This document shows positions 5,967 through 6,519 of a DNA stretch of 6,519 nt, in pieces (position 1 is the stretch's first letter; each line of letters starts with the position of its first letter). Both the position numbers and the translations under genes were made by a program. Origin of the DNA: Archangium sp. (lineage in GTDB: Bacteria; Myxococcota; Myxococcia; Myxococcales; Myxococcaceae); NCBI GenBank assembly GCA_016793585.1, contig JAEUJR010001072.1:1-6519 (forward strand), written 5' to 3'. The notes beneath the pieces were generated by a model that was given only the letters and a program-made list of their open reading frames with translations, made no database searches and was not told where the DNA came from.

Positions 5967-6519
5967 TCACTCGAATTGCCCGTGTCTTCCAGCGCCCGAC
6001 GCGAAGCGCGCCGCACCCGCGACACCCTCGGCTCTCAGCGCCTCGAGCCCACCGTCGAACTCGCGCGAGAGGGCCTTCGGCAGATCGAACTCCCACTGCG
6101 TCAGCGCCGACATGCGATCGGCCCGCATGCATTGCTGCGGGAATGCGGCCAGCTGTCGAGCGAGCGCTTCAGCCTCGGCGCGCGACTGGCCCTTGGGCAC
6201 CATCCGATTGGCGAGACCGATGGCCAGCGCCTCGTTCGCGTCGACGGGACGGCCGGTGAGAATCAGATCCATCGCGCGCGACTGACCGATGAGGCGCGGC
6301 AGCCGAATCGTTCCACCATCGATGAGCGGCACGCCCCAACGACGACAGAAGACCCCGAACACGGCGTCCTCCTCGACGACGCGAAGATCTGCCCAGCACG
6401 CGAGCTCGAGCCCACCTGCGACCGCGTGACCCGCGACCGCGGCGATGACGGGCTTCGAGAGCAGCAGTCGTGACGGACCCATCGGGCCTGCGCCGAATGG
6501 CTCGACACGATTCTGCCGC
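5967..6519 (-). CDS. Crotonase-superfamily (enoyl-CoA hydratase-like) protein, partial
   Basis: The visible part has 184 codons counting the stop; roughly the first 75-80 residues of a typical 255-265 residue enzyme lie beyond position 6519. Recognisable crotonase elements are KPVIAAVAGHAVAGGLELA (22-40 of the visible part), including the first oxyanion-hole segment, then ADLRV, FG (54-55, second oxyanion-hole glycine), GVPLIDGGTIRLPRLIG and AMDLILTGRPV, closing with ARFASGAGRHG. The family binds acyl-CoA thioesters and stabilises an enolate; hydratases add water to trans-2-enoyl-CoA in fatty acid breakdown. Aligned with rat enoyl-CoA hydratase, the position of Glu144 is Cys58 and that of Glu164 is Asp84, so classical hydratase chemistry is doubtful. 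The 'CRRWGVPLIDGGT' wording looks like that of a common bacterial subgroup annotated as enoyl-CoA hydratase. It is the first visible gene of the minus-strand run. Confidence 0.9.
   Translation of the reverse strand, partial: RQNRVEPFGAGPMGPSRLLLSKPVIAAVAGHAVAGGLELACWADLRVVEEDAVFGVFCRRWGVPLIDGGTIRLPRLIGQSRAMDLILTGRPVDANEALAIGLANRMVPKGQSRAEAEALARQLAAFPQQCMRADRMSALTQWEFDLPKALSREFDGGLEALRAEGVAGAARFASGAGRHGQFE

Noticed and set aside
5945..6025. A longer form of paralogue B starting at 6025.
   Set aside because: The extra 27 residues are Arg/Ala-rich, overlap the crotonase gene, and have no match in paralogue A, whose first residue aligns with ATG 5944.
5012..6259. A 415-codon plus-strand open frame spanning both paralogues and the crotonase gene.
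   Set aside because: It runs antisense to three genes, two of them supported by mutual homology and one by clear crotonase motifs. Its translation is Arg/Leu-rich with no recognisable domain.

Overview
The window looks like chromosomal DNA from a high-GC deltaproteobacterium of the Myxococcota (myxobacterial) type. This is inferred from the strong G/C preference at third codon positions, a large Cys-rich lipoprotein with acidic DxDxDG-like repeats and a Gly-rich spacer, an NtrC-type sigma-54 activator next to it, and short TAnnnT-like boxes close to start codons. No tRNA, rRNA, CRISPR array, insertion sequence, integrase or attachment site was seen. No gene-free stretch exceeds about 50 bases.

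Left half, plus strand (1-2747): the last 51 codons of a TldD/PmbA-family protein are followed after 4 bases by a ParB/Srx-fold protein with a basic N-terminal tail, so the two are probably co-transcribed. About 50 bases further on is a secreted lipoprotein of 522 residues. It carries five 20-residue Cys/Asp repeats with invariant Cys spacing, a 78-residue Gly-rich stretch between repeats 2 and 3, and a C-terminal half of Cys-rich modules.

Middle, plus strand (2797-4170): a complete NtrC-family response regulator (receiver, AAA+ with GAFTGA, Fis-type helix-turn-helix). No partner kinase is visible. It probably starts at a GTG that may be transcribed leaderless.

Right half, minus strand (6519 down to 4171): an operon-like run of three genes. 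The C-terminal two thirds of a crotonase-superfamily (enoyl-CoA hydratase-like) protein comes first, then two tandem paralogues of 297 and 296 residues that I cannot assign to a named family. The paralogues overlap by 11 bases. The last one ends exactly where the response regulator ends: the two convergent stop codons abut as TGA|TCA with no spacer.

The most notable points are the tandem paralogue pair of unknown function, the regular repeat architecture of the lipoprotein, the zero-gap convergent junction, and the crotonase that lacks both textbook catalytic glutamates. Nothing here amounts to a demonstrable new defence or mobile system.
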